A DNA stretch of 64,000 nt from JASLEW01 sp035544875. Its GTDB lineage: Bacteria > Acidobacteriota > Thermoanaerobaculia > Multivoradales > UBA5704. Positions 41,651 to 49,752 of the stretch are shown one piece after another. The position numbers and the translations under genes are program-made. Under the pieces are notes generated by a model that worked only from the letters and a program-made list of their open reading frames with translations, did no database searches and had not been told where the DNA came from. Each line of letters begins with the position of its first letter. Positions within the stretch are counted from its first letter, which is position 1. The stretch spans positions 1 through 64,000 of the forward strand of contig DASZZP010000050.1 of the NCBI GenBank assembly GCA_035544875.1, in the 5' to 3' direction.

Positions 41651-43125
41651 GCATCGGGGTACCGGCGGGACCGGGCCCGCGCGGCGGCGGCAGCGGCCGG
41701 CGCGTCCTGGTGGTCGACGACAGCGAGGTGACCCGCGCCATCCTCGCCCGCACCCTGCGCGGTGCCGGCTTCGAGGTACTGGAGGCCCGCGACGGCGTCG
41801 AGGGGGCGCTGGCCGCGCTCGCCGAGCGCCCGGCGGTGGTGGTGACCGATCTCGAGATGCCGACTCTCGACGGCTTCCCGCTGCTGCGCCTGCTCAAGGC
41901 CGACCCGGCGAGCGCGCACATTCCGGTGCTCATCCTGACCGGCCACGGCGAGGCGGCCGCCCGCTTCTGGGGCCTGCGCACCGGCGCCGATGCCTACCTG
42001 ACCAAGGACCACCGGCCGCACCAGCTGGTGGCGCTGGTCGAGAGTCTCGCCGACCGCACGCCGCCGGCGCCGGCCGCGGGCGCCGTCGAGCTGCCGCCGG
42101 CGGTCGGACCGCTCGAGGTGCTGGCGCGGGTAGCCCGCCACCTCGACGCCTCCCTGCTCCAGGCCACCGTCATCAACACCTTGCTCGAGCGCGGGCTGGG
42201 GGCGGGCGACTTTGCCGAGGCCTGCCGGGTCGCCCTGCAGACGGTGGCAGAAGTCGTGGACGCGAGCTTCCTGGCGGTGGCGCTGGCCGAGCCCGACTCG
42301 GCGACGGTCGAGATCGCGCTCGAGGAGGCGGTGAGCAAGGCGGCGGTCAAGGCGCTCGAAGAGCAGATCGTGGCGCAACTCGAGATCCCGCCGGGGACGC
42401 CGATCGCCAAGCGGGTGCATGGCGAGCTCGGCCAGGTCGAGATCGACCCCACGACGGCCGTCTGGGTGGGCCTGCCGGTGCGCGACGCGCGGGGCGTGCT
42501 CGCCTTGGCGCCGCGCGATCCCTGGCAATTCGCGGCCGGCGGCGGCCTGCTGGTCGACGGCCTGGTCGGCCACCTGTCGCTGGTGCTCGACAATGCCCGC
42601 CTGGCGCAGCGTCTGCACGAGCTGTCGACGGTCGACGGCCTCACCCGCCAGCTCAACCGGCGGGCCATCTTCGACCGCCTTGGCGAAGAGCTGCGGCGAG
42701 CTCGCCGCTATCGCCTGCCGCTCTCCGTGGTGCTCTGCGACTTCGACCACTTCAAGGAGGTCAACGACTCGCACGGTCACATGGCCGGCGACGCCGTATT
42801 GCGCGAGGGGGCCATGGTGCTGCGGCATTCGCTGCGCGGCAGCGACATGCTGGGGCGCTACGGCGGCGAGGAGTTCCTGGCCGTGCTGCCGCAGGTCGAT
42901 CTCGAGTCGGCCCGGCAGGCCGCCGAACGGCTGCGCCGCGACATCGAGCAACACCGGGTGCGGCTGCCGGCCGGCGCCGAGGTGCGCATCACCGCCTCGT
43001 TCGGCGTGGCATCCTCGAGCGAGCTCGCCGGCCGGCCGAAGATCACCGGCGACCGTCTGGTGTCGCTGGCCGATCGCCGTCTCTACCTGGCCAAGGCGGC
43101 CGGCCGCAACTGCGTTCAGCCCTGA
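41647..43125 (+). CDS. Response regulator diguanylate cyclase (WspR-like)
   Basis: The 492-residue protein has an N-terminal receiver (about 18-135; VVDDSE, VTDLEMPTLDG, DAYLTKD), a GAF-like middle region (about 150-320) and a GGDEF domain (about 325-492). The active-site loop is GGEEF, preceded by RGSD at the I-site position (RxxD five residues upstream), so product inhibition is expected. It makes c-di-GMP and is the likely output of the CheA-REC kinase, as WspR is of WspE. WspR from Pseudomonas lacks the GAF-like insertion. Translationally coupled to cheB. Confidence 0.92.
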   Translation: MSIGVPAGPGPRGGGSGRRVLVVDDSEVTRAILARTLRGAGFEVLEARDGVEGALAALAERPAVVVTDLEMPTLDGFPLLRLLKADPASAHIPVLILTGHGEAAARFWGLRTGADAYLTKDHRPHQLVALVESLADRTPPAPAAGAVELPPAVGPLEVLARVARHLDASLLQATVINTLLERGLGAGDFAEACRVALQTVAEVVDASFLAVALAEPDSATVEIALEEAVSKAAVKALEEQIVAQLEIPPGTPIAKRVHGELGQVEIDPTTAVWVGLPVRDARGVLALAPRDPWQFAAGGGLLVDGLVGHLSLVLDNARLAQRLHELSTVDGLTRQLNRRAIFDRLGEELRRARRYRLPLSVVLCDFDHFKEVNDSHGHMAGDAVLREGAMVLRHSLRGSDMLGRYGGEEFLAVLPQVDLESARQAAERLRRDIEQHRVRLPAGAEVRITASFGVASSSELAGRPKITGDRLVSLADRRLYLAKAAGRNCVQP

Positions 43126-43127
43126 CC

Positions 43128-44507
43128 GTGCCTTCTCCGGCGCCGCCGCCCCCGGATTTCTCAGGACCGGCGTTCCTGCCGGATCTCGCCGCGCTCATCC
43201 GCGAGCGCACCGGCAATCTCATCCCCGCCACCCGCTTCGATTTCCTGGCCGAAGTCGCAGTCCGCCGGGCGCGCGCGACGGGCCGGCGCAGCGGCGCCGA
43301 CTACGTGCGCGAGCTCGTGGACGGCGGCTTGCCGGGTGAGTGGGGGAGCCTGATTCCGCTGATCACCATCAAGGAGTCGTATTTCTTCCGCGCGCCGCAG
43401 CAGTTCGAGGCCATCGAGCGGCAGCTCCTGCCGCGCCTGCTGCGCGCCCGGGCCGGCACCAGGCGGCTGCGCATCTGGTCGGCGGCATGCGCCAGAGGCG
43501 AGGAGCCGGCGACGCTCGCCATGGTGCTCGCCGAGAGCGCTGCGCTGGCGGGCTGGGAGTGGAGCATCCTCGCCACCGACCTCGACGAGGAGGCGCTGGC
43601 GGGCGCCCGCCGCGGCCTCTACGGTGAGCGCTCGGTGGCCCAGGTGCCGGCGGCGCTGCGCGAGCGCTACTTCGTGCAGCGCGGCAAGCTCTTCGAGCTC
43701 GCCTCCGAGCTGCGGCGGCGCATCGACTTCCAGAGCCTCAACCTCGCCCATCCGCCCCTCGCCGTGGATGGCGGCGACTTCGATCTGGTCCTGCTCCGCA
43801 ACGTGCTGATCTACTTCCGCCGGGCGCTGCAGAGCCGGGTGATAGCGTACGTCGCGCAAGCGCTCGCCCGCCGGGGATACCTCTTTCTGGGCGCCGCGGA
43901 GACGCTGTGGCAGATCCAGGACGAGCTCGAGCCGGTCGAGCTCGGCAGCTGCTACTGTTATCGCCACCGCCGGCCGCGCCAGCAGGCGGCGGTGCCAGTG
44001 GGCGGCGGCACCCCGGGCGCAGCGGCGGCGCCGGCCCCATTCGCCACGAGCGGCCCCGCACTGGCGGCGCCGGCCGCCACACCGGCCCGCCCAGCGGTGA
44101 GCCGAAGCGCCCCCGAGCTGCTGCTGGCGGCGGCACGGGAGCTGGGGGCCAACCGGCTCGAGCCGGCGGCGCGCGCCATCGAGGAGGCGCTGGCGGCCGA
44201 CCCTTCGGAACCCGCCGCGCACGCCCTCGACGGGCTGCTCCACGACCTTGCCGGCCGGGCCGAGGAGGCGATCGCCTCGTATCGGGCCGCGCTCTACCTG
44301 GAGCCCGCGCTCTTTCAGGCCCGCCTGCTGCTCGCCGATTGCCTGCTGCGCCTCGGCCGGCGCGAGCGCGCCGACCACCACTACCGCGAGGTTCTGACCA
44401 GCCTCGAGATGGGGCACGAAAAGCCTCTGTCGATCTTCGAGGAGCTGCGCCTTCCCGACCGCGAGCGCGCCCTGCACCGCTGCCGCCAGGCGCTCAGAGA
44501 CACCTGA
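43128..44507 (+). CDS. CheR-type methyltransferase with TPR tail (WspC-like)
   Basis: A 459-residue receptor methyltransferase using S-adenosylmethionine. The CheR domains cover about 10-285 (ITIKESYFFRAPQQF, RIWSAACARGEEPATLAM, ILATDLDEEAL, FDLVLLRNVLIYF). After a Pro/Ala linker come TPR-like repeats (about 335-459; LAADPSEPAAHALDGLLHDLAGRAEEAIASYRAALYLEP). The CheR-TPR form is characteristic of Wsp and similar non-flagellar systems. It starts with GTG two bases after the diguanylate cyclase gene and closes the operon. Confidence 0.93.
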   Translation: MPSPAPPPPDFSGPAFLPDLAALIRERTGNLIPATRFDFLAEVAVRRARATGRRSGADYVRELVDGGLPGEWGSLIPLITIKESYFFRAPQQFEAIERQLLPRLLRARAGTRRLRIWSAACARGEEPATLAMVLAESAALAGWEWSILATDLDEEALAGARRGLYGERSVAQVPAALRERYFVQRGKLFELASELRRRIDFQSLNLAHPPLAVDGGDFDLVLLRNVLIYFRRALQSRVIAYVAQALARRGYLFLGAAETLWQIQDELEPVELGSCYCYRHRRPRQQAAVPVGGGTPGAAAAPAPFATSGPALAAPAATPARPAVSRSAPELLLAAARELGANRLEPAARAIEEALAADPSEPAAHALDGLLHDLAGRAEEAIASYRAALYLEPALFQARLLLADCLLRLGRRERADHHYREVLTSLEMGHEKPLSIFEELRLPDRERALHRCRQALRDT

Positions 44508-44646
44508 AGTCGGGCGGTGCCCGGGCTCGGACCCGCCGCCTCACCGCGGCCGCGCGCTGGGTAGAAATGGGGGCTTGCGCTTTTCATGGTGCGGCCGATC
44601 GGCTAGCCTGTTGTCGAGGGCGAGCCGCCATGGCACCGACCTGGTC

Positions 44647-45456
44647 ATGAGCCGCAGCGACCGCGTCCGTCCCGCCGCCGTTGCCGGCTTCTTCTACCCA
44701 GGCGACGCAGCCGAGCTGCGGACGCTGGTTGCGGAGCTGCTGTCGAGCGCCGCTCCCGCGCCGCCGCGCGGCCCGGCGCCCAAGGCGATCATCGCCCCCC
44801 ACGCCGGCTACGTCTACTCGGGGCCGATTGCCGCCAGCTCCTTCGCCGCCCTCGCCCCGGCGGCGCCTGAGCTCCGCCGGGTTGTCTTGATTGGCCCCTC
44901 CCACCGGGTCCGGGTGCGCGGCGTGGCGCTGCCCGCGGCCGAGAGCTTCGAGACCCCCCTCGGCGCCGTGCCGGTCGACGGCGAGGCGGTCGCCGACCTG
45001 GCCCGCCTCCCCCAGGTCGAGGTGGACGCCGCGGCGCACGCCGACGAGCACTCGCTCGAGGTGGAGCTGCCGTTCCTGCAGCTGCTGTGCGGCCCCTTTC
45101 AGCTGGTGCCGCTGCTGGTCGGCCAGGCGGACGGCGAGCAGGTGGCCGAGGTGCTGGAGCGGAGCTGGGGCGGCCCCGAGACGGCGATCGTGGTGAGCTC
45201 GGACCTGTCGCACTATCTGCCGGCCGCGGAAGCGGAGCGGGTCGACCGCGGCACCGCCTCCCAGATCCTGGCGCTCGGCGGCCCGCTACACCCCCACCAG
45301 GCGTGCGGCGCCCTGCCGATCAACGGGCTGCTGGTGGCCGCCCGCCGCCAGGGCCTGGTGCCGCGCTTGCTCGATCTTCGCCACTCGGGAGACACGGCCG
45401 GCGACCGCAGCCAGGTCGTCGGCTATGGTGCCTGGGCTTTCCATGCGACAGGCTGA
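44647..45456 (+). CDS. MEMO-family protein (AmmeMemoRadiSam system protein B)
   Basis: A 269-residue protein of the MEMO1 family with VAGFFYPGDAAELR, IIAPHAGYVYSGPIAA, LIGPSHRV, DEHSLEVELPFLQ, SSDLSHYLP and ACGALPINGLL. The family shares a fold with non-haem-iron dioxygenases and, in prokaryotes, commonly neighbours AMMECR1 and a radical SAM gene (AmrS); function is unresolved. The AMMECR1 gene here overlaps its end. The third, radical SAM, component is absent from the window. Confidence 0.9.
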   Translation: MSRSDRVRPAAVAGFFYPGDAAELRTLVAELLSSAAPAPPRGPAPKAIIAPHAGYVYSGPIAASSFAALAPAAPELRRVVLIGPSHRVRVRGVALPAAESFETPLGAVPVDGEAVADLARLPQVEVDAAAHADEHSLEVELPFLQLLCGPFQLVPLLVGQADGEQVAEVLERSWGGPETAIVVSSDLSHYLPAAEAERVDRGTASQILALGGPLHPHQACGALPINGLLVAARRQGLVPRLLDLRHSGDTAGDRSQVVGYGAWAFHATG

Positions 45457-46057
45457 AGACAGCGGCGAAGGGCCGATCGAGACCCATCAAATCCGCGGGT
45501 GCGTCCTCCTGTCCCTTGCCCGCCAGGCGATCGCCGAGGCGCTGGGCGCCCTGCCCGCGCCGGCCGTTGCCGACGCCGACCTCGCCCGGGAGCTGGCGGA
45601 CTGGCTCGCCGCGCCAGGCGCCACCTTCGTCACCCTGACCGTCGCCGGCCAGCTGCGCGGCTGCATCGGCTCGCTCTCCCCCTGCAGAACGCTGGCCGCC
45701 GATGTGCGCGCCAACGCCCGCGCCGCGGCGCTGGCCGACCCGCGCTTCGCGCCGCTCACCGCGGCCGAGCTGCCGGCGGCCAGGGTCGAGGTCTCGCTCC
45801 TGTCGCCGCCTGAGCCGCTGCCGGCGGTGTGCGAGGAGGAGGCGCTCGCCGCTCTTCGCCCCGGCCTCGACGGGGTGGTGCTCGAATGCGGCGAGGCCCA
45901 CGGCACTTTCCTCCCCCAGGTCTGGGAGCACTTCGCCGAGCCGCGCGAGTTCCTCGCCCAGCTCAAGCACAAGGCCGGCCTGCCGCGCGACTACTGGTCG
46001 CCCGATCTCCGCCTCTGGCGCTACCGCGTCGTCCACTGGCAAGAACGCGATACCTGA
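45443..46057 (+). CDS. AMMECR1-domain protein (AmmeMemoRadiSam system protein A)
   Basis: A 204-residue AMMECR1 domain with the signature LRGCIGSL, NARAAALADPRFAPLTAAEL, EVSLLSPPEPLP, GVVLECGEAHGTFLPQVWE and DYWSPDLRLWRYRVV. It overlaps the MEMO gene by 14 bases and is certainly cotranscribed. Its molecular function is not established; the conserved Cys and pairing with MEMO suggest a shared redox or modification chemistry. It is convergent with the OPT gene with only 6 bases between. Confidence 0.9.
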   Translation: MRQAEDSGEGPIETHQIRGCVLLSLARQAIAEALGALPAPAVADADLARELADWLAAPGATFVTLTVAGQLRGCIGSLSPCRTLAADVRANARAAALADPRFAPLTAAELPAARVEVSLLSPPEPLPAVCEEEALAALRPGLDGVVLECGEAHGTFLPQVWEHFAEPREFLAQLKHKAGLPRDYWSPDLRLWRYRVVHWQERDT

Positions 46058-46063
46058 GGCACG

Positions 46064-48088
46064 CTAGGCCTCGAGCTTCTTCTGCGCGTTGCGGAACAGC
46101 AGCCAGCAGAGCACGCCAAAGACCGCCGCGCAGAGGATGCCGGCGCCGATGGTGCCATCTTGCTTGAGCCCGGGGAACCAACGCTGACCGAGGTTGGTCC
46201 AGTCCAAGAATGGTTTCTCGATACCGATCCTCGCCAGCCAGCTCTTCACTCTGTCGACATCACTCAGGGCGGTGACGCCGGCGATCCCCACTCCGGCGAG
46301 GGAGCCCCCGGCCACCAACCCCGTGGCATAGAGCATGCCTGACGAGAGCTCCGACTCCTCCTTGCGGTGAGCTGCTCTATCCGCCACCGCTTTCATCATG
46401 CCTCCGACGAAGATGGGAAAGGTGGTCGAGAGAGGCAGGTATGCCCCGACCGCCCAGGAAAGGGCATGCGCCCCGGCCATCTGCGCCATGAAGGCCATGA
46501 ACACGCCGACCAGGACCGGCGCCCAGGGCAGGTTCTGGGCGAGCAGACCCTTGATGATCGTGGCCATGAGGGTGGCCTGCGGAGCGGCGAGCCTGGGGCC
46601 GCCGATGCCGTGCGCCTCACCCATCGCGTAGGTCTGATCGAGGAGGAAGAGCGTGCCGCCGATGGCGAAGGTCGAAACCAGCACACCGATGATGAAGCCG
46701 ATCTGCTGGCGGCGCGGGGTCGCGCCGACCAGGAAGCCGGTTTTCAGGTCTTGCGAGGTCGCGCCGGCGTTGGCGGCGGCGATGCACACCAGCGCCCCGA
46801 CGCACAGCGCCACCGACTGGAACACGTCGCCGGTGCGCCCGATCAGCACGAAGACGAGGCAGGTTGCCATGAGGGTCGCGATGGTCATCCCCGAGATCGG
46901 GTTGGAGGAGGTTCCGATGATGCCGACGATCCGGCTGGAGACGGTGACGAAGAAGAGCCCGAAGACGACCACCAGGAGGCCCATCAGCAGCGAGCCCGGG
47001 AAGTCGCCGTGCGGGAAGTGGGGTAGCACGGTGATGATCAGCGCCAGGACCAGCGAGCCGCCGATCACCACCCCGAGACCGAGGTCGTCCTCGGTGCGGA
47101 TCTTCTTGGCCTCCCCGGCCCCGCTGCGCAGCGACTTCACCGACTCGCGGAAGGCGGAGACGATGGTGGGCAAGGTCTTGAGCAGCGTCAAAACGCCGGC
47201 ACAGGCGACCGCCCCGGCGCCGATGTAGCGGATGTAGGCGCGGTAGATCCACTCCGCGTGCGAGTGCGCGCCGCGCCACGCCGCCGAGAAGCCCAGGTCG
47301 GTCAGGTCCTTGACCAGGCGCTGGTCGGGCACCAACCAGGAGATGAGCGGGATGAGAGCCAACCAGGCCAGCACGCCGCCCGAGGCCAGCTCGCCGGCGA
47401 TCTTGGGGCCGATGATGTATCCCAGGCCGAGGTATTCGGGAGTGACGTCACTCTGCAGCGTGGCGTCGGGGATGACGGCGTCGCGCTTGGTACGGAACCA
47501 GGTGGCGGTCTCGTTCCACAGGCCGAGGATGCCATAGAGGAACTTGTAGAGCATCGCCATCCCGACGCCCGCGAAGACCATCTTCGCCAGGTCGCCGCCG
47601 CGTTCGCCGGCAATGAGCACGTCGGCGCAGGCCGTACCCTCCGGGTAGGGCAGCTTGCCGTGCTCCTTGACGATCAGCGCCCGGCGCAGCGGGATCATGA
47701 ACAGCACGCCGAGGGTGCCGCCGACCGCCGAGAGCACGAAGATGGTGAGGTAGTTGAAATAGTCCTTGCCGTAGGCGAGGAAAAGCAGCGCCGGCACCGT
47801 GAACACGACTCCCGCCGCCACCGACTCGCCAGCCGATCCGATGGTCTGCACGATGTTGTTCTCGAGGATCGTCGATTTGCCGAGCCGCTTGAAGACCGCG
47901 ATCGAAAGCACCGCGATCGGCACCGAGGCCGAGACCGTCAATCCGGCGCGCAGCGCCAAGTAGACCGTGGCGGCGCCGAACAGGACGCCGAACAGCCCGC
48001 CCAGGATGATCGCCCGCGGCGTGAACTCCGCGATCTCCTGGGAAGCGGGCACGAAGGGCTCGAACTTCTCGGCGCTGGTGTCGGCCAT
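46064..48088 (-). CDS. OPT-family oligopeptide transporter
   Basis: A 674-residue polytopic membrane protein with about 15 hydrophobic segments. The family motif NNIVQTIGSAGES lies near residue 75, and ATSQDLKTGFLVGATPRRQQ, NPISGMT and WAVGAYLPLSTTFPIFVGG are further OPT features. OPT carriers import peptides or, in some subfamilies, metal-siderophore complexes with proton symport. The ATG at 48088 with GGAGGTTCC-like sequence upstream is the true start; the frame is open farther back only because it runs through a dispersed repeat. Substrate not predictable. Confidence 0.93.
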   Translation of the reverse strand: MADTSAEKFEPFVPASQEIAEFTPRAIILGGLFGVLFGAATVYLALRAGLTVSASVPIAVLSIAVFKRLGKSTILENNIVQTIGSAGESVAAGVVFTVPALLFLAYGKDYFNYLTIFVLSAVGGTLGVLFMIPLRRALIVKEHGKLPYPEGTACADVLIAGERGGDLAKMVFAGVGMAMLYKFLYGILGLWNETATWFRTKRDAVIPDATLQSDVTPEYLGLGYIIGPKIAGELASGGVLAWLALIPLISWLVPDQRLVKDLTDLGFSAAWRGAHSHAEWIYRAYIRYIGAGAVACAGVLTLLKTLPTIVSAFRESVKSLRSGAGEAKKIRTEDDLGLGVVIGGSLVLALIITVLPHFPHGDFPGSLLMGLLVVVFGLFFVTVSSRIVGIIGTSSNPISGMTIATLMATCLVFVLIGRTGDVFQSVALCVGALVCIAAANAGATSQDLKTGFLVGATPRRQQIGFIIGVLVSTFAIGGTLFLLDQTYAMGEAHGIGGPRLAAPQATLMATIIKGLLAQNLPWAPVLVGVFMAFMAQMAGAHALSWAVGAYLPLSTTFPIFVGGMMKAVADRAAHRKEESELSSGMLYATGLVAGGSLAGVGIAGVTALSDVDRVKSWLARIGIEKPFLDWTNLGQRWFPGLKQDGTIGAGILCAAVFGVLCWLLFRNAQKKLEA

Positions 48089-48146
48089 CGGAACCTCCAA
48101 GCCAGAAGAAGCAAGCAGTCTCGCTACGGCGGAAAGCCGGCTGATG

Positions 48147-48403
48147 CTAGAACGAAATTGGTGCGTGCGCCAGGGGAGGGGGCGTCCCCTTCCCCCCCGG
48201 AGGGGTGGGAAGGGGATCGAGGGGTTGCGGGGGGCGATCCGATCGATGCTTCGAGTAGGCCTCCACCGCCACAGCGCAGCGCCGTTTCCGACCTCCGGGA
48301 AGTGCCGCACGTCCATAGCCGGACGTGCGGCCGACCTGCCGGAAGTGCCGCAACAGGCGAAAGCTGCGGCATCCCTCGGGATCGGCACCGCCGGTGGGGG
48401 CTA
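48147..48403 (-). repeat. Dispersed intergenic repeat, copy 8 (near complete)
   Basis: Reverse copy between the OPT and REC-EAL genes, about 95 percent like copy 3 by eye. It begins CTAGAACGAAATTGG, carries all blocks and the hairpin at 48305-48330 (loop ATAGCC), and ends CACCGCCGGTGGGGGC. It fills most of the 379-base gap. Directly after it TATGACGGAC is repeated twice (48403-48422). Confidence 0.9.
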
Positions 48404-48455
48404 TGACGGACTATGACGGACTCCCGGCAGGCGCAACAGGGAGGGGCGATGCCGC

Positions 48456-48461
48456 TATACT
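48456..48461 (+). promoter_or_regulatory. -10 box of the REC-EAL gene, leaderless arrangement
   Basis: A TATACT box ends 6 bases before the GTG start at 48468, so the first transcribed base would be the start codon itself. No clear -35 is seen at the usual distance. Confidence 0.5.
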
Positions 48462-48467
48462 CTGCCT

Positions 48468-49691
48468 GTGCTCCGGGTCCTCATCCTGGACGACGAGTCG
48501 ATGGTGCTCGATATGTTGGCGATGTGCCTGCGGGCGCCCCGTGTGCAGCTGACCACCTGTCGCGAGATCGAGGCTGCCGAGGCGCTGCTCAAGGGTATGC
48601 GCTTCGACGTCGTCGTCGCCGATCTCTCGCTCTCCGAGCTGGGAGGGCTGGACGGGATCCGCCTGATCCGCTTCGTGACCACCCACTTCCCCGACATCAC
48701 GACCTACGTCCTGTCGGGCTATGTCGACGAGCCGGTGCGGGATCTGTGCAAGATGCTGGGCGTTACCGCGGTGCTGGAGAAGCCCGGCGGGCTCACCGAG
48801 CTGCGCAGCCTCGTCCTCGGTGCGGGGGCCGCCGCCGCCGGGGCGGAGGTCCCGGAGGAGGAGGAGGCGCCGGCGGTCCGGGAGGTCGAGCTGCTGGACG
48901 AGTTCATGGCGCAGAACAGCATCCGCTCGGTGCTGCAGCCGGTGGTCAAGCTGCAGCGCGGCGGCGCGCCGTACGAGCTCTTCGGCGTCGAGGGGCTGGC
49001 GCGCGGTCCGGCCACTTCGCTGCTCGGCAATCCGCTGATGTTGCTGAGCTACGCCGCCCACAAGGAGCTGCTGTTCGAGGCTGACATGATCTGTATCCGT
49101 GCGGCCCTGGCCGAGGTGCGGCAGCTCGGCCGGGTCGTCAACACCTTCCTCAACGTGCAGCCGCGCTCGCTCAGCAACCCCGACTTCACCGACACGCTCA
49201 GCCAGGCAGTCCAGGAAGCGGAACTGCGCGAGGGCAATGTCATCCTGGAGCTGACCGAGCAGCAGACGATTGTCAACCCGCGGGCCTTCGCCGCCACCCT
49301 CCAGCAGCTGCGCGAGCGCGGGTTTCGCATCGCGCTGGACGACTACGGCGAGGGGTCATCGAACCTCAATCTCTTGCAGATCCTGCGCCCGGAATACCTC
49401 AAGATCTCCGGCATCTTCTGCCGCCGCCTCGACCGCGACCCGTTCAAGCAGACCCTGGTGCAGAGCACCGCGGAGATGGCCGCTCGCACCGGCATCGCCA
49501 CCATCATGGAAGCGGTCGAAACCTCCGAGGAAGCGGAAGTCCTTCACCGGCTCGGCATCGACTACGGGCAGGGGTTCTACTTCCTCGAGCCGCTGCCCGG
49601 ACGCGAGCTGGCGCGCTCCGACCGGGTCGGCATCACCCTGCCCGACCGGCCGGACCGGCTGAGCCCGATCGGCGCCGCGTTGACGGACTAG
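48468..49691 (+). CDS. Response regulator with EAL c-di-GMP phosphodiesterase domain
   Basis: The 407-residue protein has a receiver (1-120; ILDDES, phosphoacceptor in VADLSLSELGG, lysine in LEKPGG), an acidic linker and an EAL domain (about 145-390). The signature reads EGL instead of EAL, but the catalytic Glu is kept. Further active-site residues appear present: Asn in NVQPRS, Glu in ELTEQ, the Asp pair in LDDYGEG, Lys in YLKISG, Glu in MEAVET and Gln in GQGFYF. It probably degrades c-di-GMP and may oppose the diguanylate cyclase at 41647. Start is GTG. Its stop is directly followed by a piece of dispersed repeat. Confidence 0.88.
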   Translation: MLRVLILDDESMVLDMLAMCLRAPRVQLTTCREIEAAEALLKGMRFDVVVADLSLSELGGLDGIRLIRFVTTHFPDITTYVLSGYVDEPVRDLCKMLGVTAVLEKPGGLTELRSLVLGAGAAAAGAEVPEEEEAPAVREVELLDEFMAQNSIRSVLQPVVKLQRGGAPYELFGVEGLARGPATSLLGNPLMLLSYAAHKELLFEADMICIRAALAEVRQLGRVVNTFLNVQPRSLSNPDFTDTLSQAVQEAELREGNVILELTEQQTIVNPRAFAATLQQLRERGFRIALDDYGEGSSNLNLLQILRPEYLKISGIFCRRLDRDPFKQTLVQSTAEMAARTGIATIMEAVETSEEAEVLHRLGIDYGQGFYFLEPLPGRELARSDRVGITLPDRPDRLSPIGAALTD

Positions 49692-49723
49692 CTCCCCACC
49701 GGCGGTGCCGATCCCGAGGGATG
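49692..49723 (+). repeat. Dispersed repeat fragment (left end only)
   Basis: CTCCCCACCGGCGGTGCCGA and the following TCCCGAGGGATGG are the left end of the dispersed repeat, beginning at the base after the REC-EAL stop codon. The rest is missing; a (CG)5 run follows at 49735-49744. Confidence 0.75.
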
Positions 49724-49752
49724 GCGATAACTTCGCGCGCGCGCGACATCCC

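Noticed and set aside
48089..48388. N-terminal extension of the OPT transporter frame
   Set aside because: The open frame upstream of 48088 runs through the dispersed repeat; the same peptide appears at other repeat copies, and the OPT protein is complete from the ATG at 48088.
17370..48422. CRISPR array
   Set aside because: The repeats are long, modular, in both orientations and tens of kilobases apart. There are no regular spacers and no cas genes.
48403..48422. Tandem TATGACGGAC pair as an operator
   Set aside because: Two copies next to the end of a mobile repeat are more simply an insertion or slippage product; no symmetry or second site supports an operator.
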